Shown one piece after another: positions 18,490 through 26,582 of a stretch of DNA of 56,493 nucleotides. A program made the translations under genes and the position numbers. The notes below the pieces were generated by a model that saw only the letters and a program-made list of their open reading frames with translations, was not told the origin of the DNA and ran no database searches. The DNA is taken from assembly GCA_024331095.1 (NCBI GenBank), contig JANDJE010000013.1, positions 1 to 56,493 of the forward strand, given 5' to 3'. This DNA is from Nitrospira sp. (GTDB lineage Bacteria > Nitrospirota > Nitrospiria > Nitrospirales > Nitrospiraceae). Position 1 is the first letter of the stretch. Each line of letters begins with the position of its first letter.

Positions 18490-19050
18490 CTAGTTGCAGG
18501 AGGGATCGAACGGCATGTCGGCATAGGGGCGATAGGCTTCGCCCATGGCCAGCATCAATTCTCGCCACACGGAAGAGGGGTCCGTTTCAAACACCCACTT
18601 GGGATCGGCGGGCATCAGAATCCATGATCCGGTTTTCATCTCTCCTTCGAGTTGCCCAGGGCCCCACCCGGAATAGCCCAGATATGCGCGAAAGGCTTCC
18701 CGCTCATTGGCGTTCGTCAGAATGCGTTCCACCAGTTGGAGATCGCCGCCGAGACAGACCCCGTCGAACACGTAATGAGCGTTTTCCGGAACCGACTCTC
18801 CCCGATACAACAACATGATCTGATTCGGTTGCACGGGACCGCCCGCATAAAGCACGTGCTGCGACCCCTCGATCACGGGAATCTGCGGGAGCGCCTCGGA
18901 GATGGACATCGCGGTGGGGCGATTCACGATGACGCCGAGCGCTCCCTCGGCCCCATGCTCACACAGCAATACGACGGCCTGACGAAAATTGGGATCTCGA
19001 AGACCGGGCGCCGCCACAAGAAACATGCCTTTGCGAAGCTGTAAATCCAT
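18490..19050 (-). CDS. YqgE/AlgH family protein (UPF0301)
   Basis: A 186-residue cytoplasmic protein of the YqgE/AlgH family. Hallmarks are GMFLVAAPGLRDPNFRQAVVLLCEH at residues 8-32, GALGVIVNRPT at 37-47, VLYAGGPVQPNQIMLLY at 66-82 and YSGWGPGQLEGEM at about 130-142. The family is widespread and structurally known, but its biochemical role is not settled; AlgH affects alginate gene expression in Pseudomonas. The ATG at 19050 has AGGAT before it. It is followed by 190 bases without a gene before the CsgG-like lipoprotein. Confidence 0.92.
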   Translation of the reverse strand: MDLQLRKGMFLVAAPGLRDPNFRQAVVLLCEHGAEGALGVIVNRPTAMSISEALPQIPVIEGSQHVLYAGGPVQPNQIMLLYRGESVPENAHYVFDGVCLGGDLQLVERILTNANEREAFRAYLGYSGWGPGQLEGEMKTGSWILMPADPKWVFETDPSSVWRELMLAMGEAYRPYADMPFDPSCN

Positions 19051-19122
19051 GGAGTAATCCTACCGCGCCCATCGGCGTCAGGCAAGCAGAACGCCGGACC
19101 GACCATGGAAGCTTTGCAGCGA

Positions 19123-19914
19123 TTACTCGTGATACAGAGGAGTACGGCGGTCTCGAAGCAGATCGTTGTAAGGAGTCACCCGTTTGTTTCGGGCTTCCGC
19201 CGGATCGATCTCGACGACGGCAAGGTCTTCTCGATCGCGCGGCGCTCGGTATCGGATAACCCCGTTGGGCGCGACGATTTCACTGTGACCGATGTAGGTC
19301 AGCCGATCTTTTCCACCGCGGGCCTCGCTGCCGATCCGATTACAAGTAACGGCGAACACTCGATTCTCCAGACATCGCACCGGCATGGAGTCCGGGCAAT
19401 TCGGCAACACAAGGTTGGAAGGATGACAAATGATATCCGCTCCCTGAAGGGCCAAGGAGCGGGCGGCTTCCGGATAATACCAATCGAAACAAATCATGAC
19501 TCCGATTCTCGCCGGTCCGATGTCCCATACCTTGAATCCCGAATCGCCGGGCGTGAAAAAAAGCGTCTCCTCGAAAAACAGATGGGTCTTGCGATAACAA
19601 CCGAGGAACCCGGAAGGGCCCACGACGACGGCCGAGTTATAACAGCGGCCCCCCGCCTTTTCCGGAAGCCCGGCGACGATGTGCATGTCGCGCCGTTTGG
19701 CGACCTCTGACAACCGGCGAACCGTCGGACCGTCGGGAACCGGTTCCGCGACCCGCTCGACCTCTTCTTGAGAAGCGAACTGGTACCCTGACGCAAAGAG
19801 TTCGGGCAACACGATCAGATCCGCTTCCGTCCGGTCCAATTTCGCCGCCACGGTATCGAGATTGGTCATGACGTCGCCGAATACCGGGTCAAACTGAAGA
19901 AACCCGACTTTCAT
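19123..19914 (-). CDS. nitrilase-superfamily carbon-nitrogen hydrolase
   Basis: A 263-residue amidohydrolase with the Glu-Lys-Cys triad of the nitrilase superfamily: Glu38 in LPELFASGYQF, Lys109 in CYRKTHLFFEE and Cys142 in MICFDWYYPE. The DWYYPE signature is that of the branch holding omega-amidase/Nit2-like and aliphatic amidase-like enzymes, but the substrate is not fixed by sequence. The start MKVGFLQFDPVFGD is chosen because GGAGGG lies just before it; six further upstream codons would run through this site. The gene begins immediately after the smbP terminator and so must have its own promoter or be read through. Confidence 0.88.
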   Translation of the reverse strand: MKVGFLQFDPVFGDVMTNLDTVAAKLDRTEADLIVLPELFASGYQFASQEEVERVAEPVPDGPTVRRLSEVAKRRDMHIVAGLPEKAGGRCYNSAVVVGPSGFLGCYRKTHLFFEETLFFTPGDSGFKVWDIGPARIGVMICFDWYYPEAARSLALQGADIICHPSNLVLPNCPDSMPVRCLENRVFAVTCNRIGSEARGGKDRLTYIGHSEIVAPNGVIRYRAPRDREDLAVVEIDPAEARNKRVTPYNDLLRDRRTPLYHE

Positions 19915-19930
19915 TTGATCCCTCCATAGC

Positions 19931-19965
19931 AAAAACGGACAGGGCCGATCCGGTCCTGTCCGTTT
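19931..19965 (-). terminator. terminator of the SmbP-type gene
   Basis: On the minus strand ACGGACAGGACCGG and a near-perfect complementary arm ending in CCTGTCCGT are followed by a run of T. It lies about 50 bases after the SmbP stop and directly before the carbon-nitrogen hydrolase ribosome-binding site. The A-rich flank on the other side could allow weak activity in both directions. Confidence 0.8.
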
Positions 19966-20016
19966 CGCAATCTCTATCGGCCGTGGGATGACGGCCGTGT
20001 CTTTCTTGCTTCGCCC

Positions 20017-20364
20017 TTACTTGACCTCGGCCAAATGCGTGACGGCTCCTTGCGCATGATCCATGCACGCATCGGCGTGACCCGCTTTGCCATGTTGCAC
20101 GGCTTCCTTGAGGTGCTTCACCCCTTCGTCCAAATGCGGGTTCTTCATGCCGGCGGCCTGCGCGTGTTTGAGGGCCTCTTCGGCGTGCTGCGTGCAGGCG
20201 TCCGCGTGACCCTCTTTCCCATGAGACCCGGCGCCCTTGGCGTGTTCGACCGCTTCTTCGACGTGTTTATTGCCCGCCATCGCTACGCCGGTCAACGCAG
20301 GCATCGCCGCGAACAGTGCAACCGCAGCCAGCATCAGCACCTTACAACCGTTCTTTCTGATCAT
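20017..20364 (-). CDS. smbP: small periplasmic metal-binding protein, SmbP-like
   Basis: A 115-residue exported His-rich helical protein. After a signal peptide (MLAAVALFAAMPALTGVAMA), the mature part consists of repeated seven-residue patterns with His and Lys: HVEEAVEHAKGAG, HAEEALKHAQAAG, HLDEGVKHLKEAVQHG and HADACMDHAQGAVTHL. This matches SmbP of Nitrosomonas europaea, a four-helix-bundle copper-binding protein. Nitrifiers often carry copies, presumably for copper buffering in the periplasm. The ATG at 20364 is preceded by GGAGGAGG. It is a single-gene unit with its own terminator. Confidence 0.88.
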   Translation of the reverse strand: MIRKNGCKVLMLAAVALFAAMPALTGVAMAGNKHVEEAVEHAKGAGSHGKEGHADACTQHAEEALKHAQAAGMKNPHLDEGVKHLKEAVQHGKAGHADACMDHAQGAVTHLAEVK

Positions 20365-20419
20365 GGCCTCCTCCATTTGTTGAAGTTGATTATGATCGAC
20401 ACATCCCTTCCGTGGTTCA

Positions 20420-20448
20420 CCGTACACAGTGTTCTATACCGCTGTCAA
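20420..20448 (-). promoter_or_regulatory. possible promoter of the SmbP-type gene
   Basis: A perfect TTGACA (minus strand, 20448-20443) overlaps the stop codon of the rhodanese gene. The hexamer 17 bases on (GTACGG) is a poor -10, so an extra activator or a different spacing would be needed. Confidence 0.3.
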
Positions 20449-21323
20449 GCGGACCCGGCGGCTTGATCGAAACCAAGAATTTTTTGAAGTCCTTGAAAAT
20501 CTCTCTCGACGGGACAGGCAAAGTCACGGCTCCACTCCCACCACGAGCCCGGATAGTTTCTGACCCTTCGGTAACCGGCCACTTTAAGCACAAAATAGAG
20601 CCACGCGGATCGAATGCCTCCCAAGCAGTAACAGACCAACTCCTGATCGCTGCGAATTCCTTTCTCCTCCATCATTTCTCTGATGATCTGCGGGTCCTTG
20701 ACCGTCGCGTCCTTGTTCAAAAATTGATTCCACGCCACGTGAATGGCCGACGGAATGTGTCCCGGCCTCGGAATGCCGGAAATTTCTTTTCCCAGATACT
20801 CTTCGAGGCTCCGGGCATCCAAAATGGCCGTCTGCGGATGAAGTCCTCGAACGATCCTCTTGAGATCGTCTTTGGTCATGGCGACGTCTTTCACCGGGTG
20901 AGCCTTGAACGTGCCGGCACGAGGCGAGGCGGGGCCATGTTCGAACGGACGCTTCTCCGCCGTCCATTTGACCCATCCACCGTTCAAAATACTGACGCGC
21001 TTGTGGCCGAGATATTCCAACATCCAAAACATCCGCCCTTCATCACCCCAGTTGTCGTAGGGATTGGAATAGACCACGACCTCGGTTGCGTTCCCGATGC
21101 CGAGCGCGCCTAAGCGGCGCTCGATCTGTGCGAGATCGGGATTCAACAGGCTTTTTGTCACGGTGGCGGGATCGCTGTACTCATGCCACGTAGTATGGAC
21201 GGCGCCTGGAATATGTCCGCCGAATTCGTACGAAGCCCTGCCTCGCACATCGACGACGACGAGACCCGGCTCGCCCAATCTGTTCTGCAGCGTCTCTGTC
21301 TCAATCAACAACGGATGGTTCAT
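20445..21323 (-). CDS. two-domain rhodanese-type sulfurtransferase
   Basis: A 292-residue protein with tandem rhodanese domains, as in thiosulfate and 3-mercaptopyruvate sulfurtransferases. The inactive N-terminal domain has VVVDVRGRASYEFGGHIPGAVH. The C-terminal domain has the active-site loop CYCLGGIRS, whose Cys carries the persulfide. No signal peptide is present, so it is cytoplasmic. The start MNHPLLIETETLQ at 21323 has GAGAGG in front; a longer frame of 9 codons covers that site. The CxxGxRS loop differs from the CGSGVTA of mercaptopyruvate enzymes and from CRxGxR(T/S) of thiosulfate enzymes, so the sulfur donor is uncertain. Confidence 0.88.
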   Translation of the reverse strand: MNHPLLIETETLQNRLGEPGLVVVDVRGRASYEFGGHIPGAVHTTWHEYSDPATVTKSLLNPDLAQIERRLGALGIGNATEVVVYSNPYDNWGDEGRMFWMLEYLGHKRVSILNGGWVKWTAEKRPFEHGPASPRAGTFKAHPVKDVAMTKDDLKRIVRGLHPQTAILDARSLEEYLGKEISGIPRPGHIPSAIHVAWNQFLNKDATVKDPQIIREMMEEKGIRSDQELVCYCLGGIRSAWLYFVLKVAGYRRVRNYPGSWWEWSRDFACPVERDFQGLQKILGFDQAAGSA

Positions 21324-21371
21324 GACTGTTCCTCTCATCACCGACGACACCGATCAATCCGAGCATAGGTC

Positions 21372-22316
21372 TCACGCCGCCAACAACGCCTGCACATGAG
21401 CCTCGACGGACGCGGCCAACGCCCGGAGATTGTACCCGCCCTCCAACGAAGAGAGAATTCGTCCTTGAGCGTGACGCTTGGCGATTCCAGCGACGATGTC
21501 CGTTAAATCCGCATATCCCTCCTCAGTCAACGCCATGCCGGCGAGCGGATCGTCGCGATGGGCGTCAAATCCGGCGGAGATGATCACAAACTCCGGTTTG
21601 AAGTCGTCGGCGGCCGGCACCAAGACCCTGCGAAAGACGGTCCGGTACTCGTCATCGCCTTCGCCGGCCTCCATCGGTACGTTGATCGTGAACCCCTCTC
21701 CCGCTCCCTTGCCTCTCTCGGTCTCCCGGCCGGTGCCGGGATAATGGGGGTATTGATGAGTACTGAAAAAGAGGATGGACGGATCGTCCTCGAAACTATG
21801 CTGGGTTCCGTTCCCGTGGTGCACGTCCCAATCGACGATCAGCACCCGTGTGAGGCCATATCGTTTCTGAACGTAACGAGCGGCGATGGCGACGTTGTTG
21901 AACAAACAGAATCCCATGGCTCGACCGGCCTCGGCATGGTGCCCAGGCGGCCGCACGGCACAAAACGTGCGGTCAACTTGCTTGGCCATAATGGCATCAG
22001 CGGCGGCCAATGCGCCGCCGGCGGCCAAATAGGCGGCGGTCAAGGAACCCGGCGACATCGAGGTGTCGGGGTCAAGCGAAACGCGGCCGCTCGCCGGGGC
22101 ATACCGATTCAGCGACGCCACATAACCGGGCGTATGCACCTGCGTAATCCATTCGTCTTCGGCTCGACGCGGTTCGATTTTGGTCAATCGTGCCAGCGTG
22201 CCGCTTTGTTCCAACTGCTGTACGATCGCGCGCAGCCGGTTGGGAGACTCCGGATGCCCGGGCCCCATGTCATGGTCAAGATACGCCGGATGATAGACGA
22301 AACCGGTTTTCCCCAT
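21372..22316 (-). CDS. histone deacetylase-family hydrolase
   Basis: A 314-residue zinc hydrolase of the arginase/deacetylase superfamily (class II HDAC-like). Bacterial members deacetylate small substrates such as acetylpolyamines. Motifs: GPGHPESPNRLRAI near the N-terminus, PPGHHAEAGRAMGFC (catalytic His pair), DWDVHHGNGTQHSF with the zinc-binding Asp and His, and SAGFDAHRDDPLAGM with the second zinc Asp. The C-terminal EGGYNLRAL is standard. The start at 22316 follows the family N-terminus; an adjacent GTG one codon before is possible, and a much longer upstream frame is not family-like. It lies 48 bases upstream of the rhodanese gene. Confidence 0.92.
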   Translation of the reverse strand: MGKTGFVYHPAYLDHDMGPGHPESPNRLRAIVQQLEQSGTLARLTKIEPRRAEDEWITQVHTPGYVASLNRYAPASGRVSLDPDTSMSPGSLTAAYLAAGGALAAADAIMAKQVDRTFCAVRPPGHHAEAGRAMGFCLFNNVAIAARYVQKRYGLTRVLIVDWDVHHGNGTQHSFEDDPSILFFSTHQYPHYPGTGRETERGKGAGEGFTINVPMEAGEGDDEYRTVFRRVLVPAADDFKPEFVIISAGFDAHRDDPLAGMALTEEGYADLTDIVAGIAKRHAQGRILSSLEGGYNLRALAASVEAHVQALLAA

Positions 22317-22464
22317 CACACACCCCGGTGATCGGCGCAAGCCAGGGGACAATTCTCGTTCTTTGTGCAGCCGATCGTCACGCCTCGTCAGATTAGCACG
22401 CAGGCGAGAGCGTAGACAACGAGCGGAGGCCGCTGCTATTGTCCGATCAATAGGGAGGAACATT

Positions 22465-22782
22465 ATGCCGAATCCGAGAATAGAACCGCTCAAGAAAGTC
22501 CTCGCCATCGATCCCCATGACGAGGTGGCCTGGTTCGGATTGGGAAAGGCCTATATGGACGACGGGAATTTTGAGGAGGCCGCCGCGGCCCTGCGGCAAT
22601 GTGTGGCGGTGAAGCCGACCTACTCGGCCGCCTATTTTGCGCTGGCCCAGTCGCTCCACGCTTTGAACCGACTCGATGAATGCCGGACCGTCATCGCGAC
22701 CGGAATCGAGGTCTCCTCCCAAAACGGCGACCTCATGGTCACGAGAAACCTGGAAGCCTTAAAGAGCGCCCTGCCGTCGTGA
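22465..22782 (+). CDS. small TPR protein
   Basis: A 105-residue protein made of about two and a half tetratricopeptide repeats: PHDEVAWFGLGKAYMDDGNFEEAAAALRQCV, then PTYSAAYFALAQSLHALNRLDECRTVIATGIEV. Such modules bind peptides or partner proteins; the partner is unknown. GGGAGGAAC precedes the ATG at 22465. Its TGA overlaps the ATG of the deaminase gene by one base, so the two proteins are translationally coupled. Confidence 0.85.
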   Translation: MPNPRIEPLKKVLAIDPHDEVAWFGLGKAYMDDGNFEEAAAALRQCVAVKPTYSAAYFALAQSLHALNRLDECRTVIATGIEVSSQNGDLMVTRNLEALKSALPS

Positions 22783-23369
22783 TGCAACGTCGTTTCCCTC
22801 CTCCCTTCAGACTGCCTCGGTGGGCTGCCCGCGTGACACAACGGATGGACCACCCTCTCCGTTCGGATGACGATCGCATGCGATTTGTGATCGAATTGGC
22901 CTCGAGGAACGTGACGACCGGAACGGGCGGCCCGTTCGCCGCGGCCGTCTTTGAAACGCGAACAGGACACCTGGTCTCGGTCGGCGTGAATCTCGTTGTC
23001 TTGACTTCCTGCTCGCTGGCTCATGCGGAACTGGTGGCCCTTGCCAACGCGCAACACACTGTCCGGCATTTCGACCTCGGCGCTCCCGGCATGCCGGAAC
23101 ATGAACTGGTCACCAGTAGCGAGCCCTGCGCCATGTGTTTCGGAGCGATTCCCTGGTCCGGCGTCCGGCGCGTGTTATGTGGGGCCAGAGCCGGCGACGC
23201 GGAAGCGATCGGATTTGACGAAGGCCCCAAACCAACGCGATGGGTCGCCGCTCTCGAACAACGAGGCATCACGGTCGTACGGGACCTCTGCCGAAGGGAG
23301 GCCGTAACGGTGCTTCAACGCTACCGGAAAAGCGGCGGAATCATTTATAACGCAAGCCGGGACTCCTGA
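22782..23369 (+). CDS. nucleoside/guanine deaminase-like CMP/dCMP-fold enzyme
   Basis: A 195-residue zinc deaminase of the cytidine-deaminase fold. Zinc and catalytic residues are visible in CSLAHAELVAL (His, Glu) and SSEPCAMCFGAIPWSGV (two Cys). The SSEPCxMCxGAI form and the C-terminal extension fit the guanine deaminase (GuaD) branch better than TadA, which usually has the shorter LEPCxMC context. Guanine deaminase converts guanine to xanthine in purine salvage. An N-terminal extension of about 25 residues (RRFPPPFRLPRW) is unusual. The ATG overlaps the TPR stop (TGATG). Confidence 0.82.
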   Translation: MQRRFPPPFRLPRWAARVTQRMDHPLRSDDDRMRFVIELASRNVTTGTGGPFAAAVFETRTGHLVSVGVNLVVLTSCSLAHAELVALANAQHTVRHFDLGAPGMPEHELVTSSEPCAMCFGAIPWSGVRRVLCGARAGDAEAIGFDEGPKPTRWVAALEQRGITVVRDLCRREAVTVLQRYRKSGGIIYNASRDS

Positions 23370-23423
23370 CACATCGCTCGATCCCCGACGGCCACGTTCC
23401 ATCGCTTCTCCCATCGGGAGATG

Positions 23424-23513
23424 TCATCGTTTCAGCTTATTGCGGATTGCCAATGCGAACATCGCAAACAGCGCCGGACCGGCCAGAGTCTGAAACCAAA
23501 TCATGAGCCGAGT
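23424..23513 (-). pseudogene. detached C-terminal helix of the pentapeptide-repeat protein
   Basis: In the same frame as the upstream gene and directly after its TGA, 29 more sense codons follow before the next TGA. They encode TRLMIWFQTLAGPALFAMF and ALAIRNKLKR, a hydrophobic helix with a basic end. This is the pattern that normally closes pentapeptide-repeat membrane proteins of this layout (Leu-rich helix with GP, then a positively charged tail). The ATG at 23504 has no good ribosome-binding site. It is most likely the tail of the same protein cut off by a nonsense change. Confidence 0.6.
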
Positions 23514-25169
23514 TCAATTCCATCCTCCTTCCGCCGCCGTCTTCAACACCAGGAAATCCGGCTTTAAAAACGCCAGGGTCCCCAAACTGAAACCAGCCAC
23601 CTCAAACCCCTCGATGGGATCGCCTCCCGGACTAGGTGACGGACGAACCAGATCCCCATTCCAGCAATAGACAAACGTGCCGATCAGAAACACGAGCAAG
23701 AACCATCCTATGGGCCTCAAGGCACGCTCCCCATAGCCGTTGATCATCCAGAACAGATTCAACTGGAACCTGATAGCCCAGGGCGCCGTGGGATTGATTC
23801 GCCGCAGTTCCTTTTCGCCGTAATGAAAGTCACTCGCGTAGATATAGTCTCGGTCCTGCTCATAGGCCACCTTGAGGTCCCGATAGGCTTTTGAGAGTTG
23901 AGCCAATTCTTCGGCTTTCTGCCCCCCATTCCAAAAATCGGAACTCTGTCGATCCGCGGACTCCAATTGCCTTTCCATTTCTTTAACGAGGCAAGCATGA
24001 TCGTACGTGCCGTACATCTGCCGGTTCTGGATCTCGCGTTGTCTCTCCTCCTCGTTCCTACTCCCTACCCCAAGCCACGAACTCCAGACCACACACCTGA
24101 CACACCAGGCCGGGAATCTCCACAACCCAACCAACCAAGAAACTGCCCGGCTCCCCCATCTGTTCCAGCGCAGCGCGAAAGTTGGCACATGAGCCCGCAC
24201 CCGCGGCCATCGGACATTGTTGAAGTAGCAACGGTCGAGGTTGGTACCTACCAGTCTGCATTTTTCCAAATTGACCGAGTGGAACCGCAAGCCGTACTGT
24301 GAGTGGACAGAGACGTTTGTGAAGTCTAGCTCCAGAGGCTCGCCTTGACCACACTGATCACTGTGTGATCCCTCAAACAATCTGACGGGCGCCTTACAGT
24401 CCCAACGCCGTTCACAAGAGCAAGCTCGGCAAGTGGGTTGCTCCCGGGGATGCCGTTCGGCCTCATGCCTTCTCACCGGTTGCGGAAATCCAACCGAGCC
24501 AAAAATCTGAACTGAAGAGAAACTGAAAACCGGCGACCGTTGCACCCCCGGCCGAGTCCGGTAGCGGCAAAATCTGATGTTCGCGAAAGTCGCCACCTCA
24601 AAAAATCTTGCTTTGGCAAAGGTCACGGGCCCCCAAAAGATCGCTCCGTCAAAATCAGCGCCCTTTTGAAATGTCACTTCGGAGAAATCGGTATCGATCG
24701 TGTTCCCATTCGCACGGTTCCGTCCGGCGAAACACGTGCTCTGGAAATACACGGTCTCGTCAAATGCGCAATCATGGAAACTCACTCCCGAAAAATGCGA
24801 CCGGGCGCAATCGACGTATTGCTCAAACCGACATTCGTCGAACTCAACATATTGCTGAAAATGAAGGTCGTGCAAGAGAAGCGGCTTCCTAAAGACACAC
24901 TTCTTGAAGATCATCAGAGGAGCAACCGCCTTATGGCGTGGGCGACCACCGGACGCTCCGGATCGCCTTCGATCAATCACTTCGACACTATCGAACACAC
25001 AGTCGGTGACTCGCACGACTTCGACTGACCGCGCACCGCCGGCAACGGCGTCGTGCAAGTTCAGGTCTCCGACCACACGCACACACTCCATGTGACCATT
25101 ATTGATCGTCAAATACTGCAAAAATGACCGAGCGGGAATTTCTATCATCGTCCTCACCAAAGGACACAT
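23514..25169 (-). CDS. pentapeptide-repeat protein with C-terminal membrane hairpin, cut by in-frame TGA
   Basis: A 551-residue protein. Residues about 60-200 and 270-320 contain A(D/N)FxxxxF-type repeats (FKKCVFRKPLLLHDLHFQ, FDECRFEQYVDCARSHF, FDGAIFWGPVTFAKARFF, LEKCRLVGTNLDRCYF), which form a right-handed quadrilateral helix. A Cys-rich insert (CRACSCERRWDC) interrupts them. The C-terminus has a helical linker and a membrane helix (PIGWFLLVFLIGTFVYCW), then LGTLAFLKPDFLVLKTA. The frame stops with TGA at 23514, but the next 29 in-frame codons encode the expected final helix. Start at 25169, or at the Met seven codons later. By eye the stretch is less GC-rich than its neighbours, which suggests a transferred gene. 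Confidence 0.72.
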   Translation of the reverse strand: MCPLVRTMIEIPARSFLQYLTINNGHMECVRVVGDLNLHDAVAGGARSVEVVRVTDCVFDSVEVIDRRRSGASGGRPRHKAVAPLMIFKKCVFRKPLLLHDLHFQQYVEFDECRFEQYVDCARSHFSGVSFHDCAFDETVYFQSTCFAGRNRANGNTIDTDFSEVTFQKGADFDGAIFWGPVTFAKARFFEVATFANIRFCRYRTRPGVQRSPVFSFSSVQIFGSVGFPQPVRRHEAERHPREQPTCRACSCERRWDCKAPVRLFEGSHSDQCGQGEPLELDFTNVSVHSQYGLRFHSVNLEKCRLVGTNLDRCYFNNVRWPRVRAHVPTFALRWNRWGSRAVSWLVGLWRFPAWCVRCVVWSSWLGVGSRNEEERQREIQNRQMYGTYDHACLVKEMERQLESADRQSSDFWNGGQKAEELAQLSKAYRDLKVAYEQDRDYIYASDFHYGEKELRRINPTAPWAIRFQLNLFWMINGYGERALRPIGWFLLVFLIGTFVYCWNGDLVRPSPSPGGDPIEGFEVAGFSLGTLAFLKPDFLVLKTAAEGGWN

Positions 25170-25245
25170 GCGGGGTTAGAATCACAGAACAGCTTTCGGA
25201 TGTCTATCTTCATCGGACGGCTCGAAGAAACCTGCTTCCTGGGTA

Positions 25246-26091
25246 TTACAGAATCTCCCTCAACGCCTCTACCTGTCGTGCGGTCAGCGGCGCGTCGGCG
25301 TGGGGATTCCGCACCAGCATCCGTACGCGGGGAACCGCGCGTTGATGTCGTGCCCGCTCGACTACCTCGACATTGGCCAATCTGGTACCGGCCTTCGACG
25401 GCAGCGGTTCGACGTCCCACAACACAATCAACACGGCGCTGAGATGCGGCAGTTTCGTCAACAACACCGTGACGGCGCCGGACAAGGTTTTGACGTCCAG
25501 CCACGTTTCTTCCCGCCGGCCGTTCAACTTACCCGTCAAATCCGCACGAGGAATGGAAACTTGCAAAATCACCGGATCGCAATAATCGGCAAGCTGCTTG
25601 GCCTTCTGTTGAACACGCGCGAGGATACGGTGTGTCAGGATCGTTCCGCGACCTTCTTCCCTCTGTTCATCGGTCTCGGCCATCCCACGCAATGGGATGC
25701 GCCGCCGCACACCCGAGCCCACCATGGCCGTCACCTCGACAAAGAACCGCTCGTGACCCAGATGACACTCCAAATCGGCGGTGCGCGCTCTCGATTCAGG
25801 GAGAAACGAAAGGCGGACTCCCGCGCGAATCAGTTGAGTCGCCAGTTCCAATTCGGCCAACGCCGACTCTTGCACCCCTGGATCATCGCACGAGATCCGA
25901 TGCAGAAGCCGGCCAAGACGAAGGCGGCTCGGTTCGTCTGCGCAATGGCGACGAAGGGTGACCCACCGGTCCTCGATGGCCCGTGAAAGCCGTTCGCGTC
26001 GGGCTTGTGCCCGCGGCATTTTCCGGAGGCCATTGCCTTCCCATGAGCGGGCGACGAATTTGATCGTTCTCTTCGGCCGCCAACGCGCCAC
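25246..26091 (-). CDS. hypothetical protein with PD-(D/E)xK nuclease-like signature
   Basis: A 281-residue protein of no family I can name. Residues 75-120 read ESALAELELATQLIRAGVR, then RARTADLECHLGHERFFVEVTAM. This order (helix with Glu, then Asp-x-Glu, then a buried strand ending Glu-Val-Thr) resembles the PD-(D/E)xK nuclease core, except that the usual Lys is replaced by Thr. It may be an inactive or variant nuclease-fold protein. The C-terminus has a further hydrophobic beta strand (LSAVLIVLWDVE). It starts with GTG, preceded by GGAG, 11 bases after the stop of the small upstream gene. Confidence 0.6.
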   Translation of the reverse strand: MARWRPKRTIKFVARSWEGNGLRKMPRAQARRERLSRAIEDRWVTLRRHCADEPSRLRLGRLLHRISCDDPGVQESALAELELATQLIRAGVRLSFLPESRARTADLECHLGHERFFVEVTAMVGSGVRRRIPLRGMAETDEQREEGRGTILTHRILARVQQKAKQLADYCDPVILQVSIPRADLTGKLNGRREETWLDVKTLSGAVTVLLTKLPHLSAVLIVLWDVEPLPSKAGTRLANVEVVERARHQRAVPRVRMLVRNPHADAPLTARQVEALREIL

Positions 26092-26102
26092 GGCAAGCTC
26101 CG

Positions 26103-26432
26103 TCAGATTGATTCCGCCTCATCCTCGTCATCCAAAGATGGGGCAAGGAGGTCCGGCCGCTGCCGAGCAATGTGATCATACATGTCGTCCAGCCATCGTC
26201 CGGCACAACCCAGAACTTCCCTCACCAACGGCTCCGGCTGGCCGGTGCGTTTGATGGTCCATTGGGAGACGTATTCGAGCAATGTCTCGCGATCGAATCG
26301 GCGTGTGGCTTGGGTCGTCAACGCCGATAATTCGCCGAACCCGGTCTTGAGGATCTCGGCCACGGTCTCGCGGCCGTATGACGTGCTGGCCGTCACGTAC
26401 TGCACGGCCCGATTGATTTCGTGATCGGTCAT
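26103..26432 (-). CDS. small hypothetical partner protein
   Basis: A 109-residue, mostly helical, acidic protein with no recognised domain. It begins MTDHEINRAVQYVTASTSYG and ends in an acidic tail (LDDEDEAESI). The segment YVSQWTIKRTGQPEPLVREVL looks like a DNA- or protein-binding helix pair, but this is only an impression. It is followed after 11 bases by the nuclease-like gene, so the two very probably form an operon. It is divergent from the M3 peptidase gene; the inverted repeat at 26530-26550 lies between them. Confidence 0.6.
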   Translation of the reverse strand: MTDHEINRAVQYVTASTSYGRETVAEILKTGFGELSALTTQATRRFDRETLLEYVSQWTIKRTGQPEPLVREVLGCAGRWLDDMYDHIARQRPDLLAPSLDDEDEAESI

Positions 26433-26529
26433 GCCGCCCTCCCACCATCATCCTGTCGCAGTCCGTCCGTCATCGTCAATTTCGTTCCCCCATCCACCGG
26501 GCCTTCTCTTACATTTCCCTCTTTTTCTC

Positions 26530-26550
26530 GATCATACCGGTGGTATGATC
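26530..26550. promoter_or_regulatory. perfect inverted repeat, probable operator
   Basis: GATCATACC (26530-26538) and GGTATGATC (26542-26550) are perfect 9-base arms around GGT. The right arm contains TATGAT (26544-26549), a near-consensus -10 box for the peptidase gene starting 33 bases later. The size and position suit a dimeric repressor site. A hairpin terminator is unlikely because no T-run follows. Confidence 0.5.
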
Positions 26551-26582
26551 AAAGGTCACCAAACCATAGTAAGGAGTATCCC

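Noticed and set aside
17232..18818. A 528-codon plus-strand frame across the CsgG-like and YqgE genes
   Set aside because: It spans two real genes on the opposite strand and has no family features.
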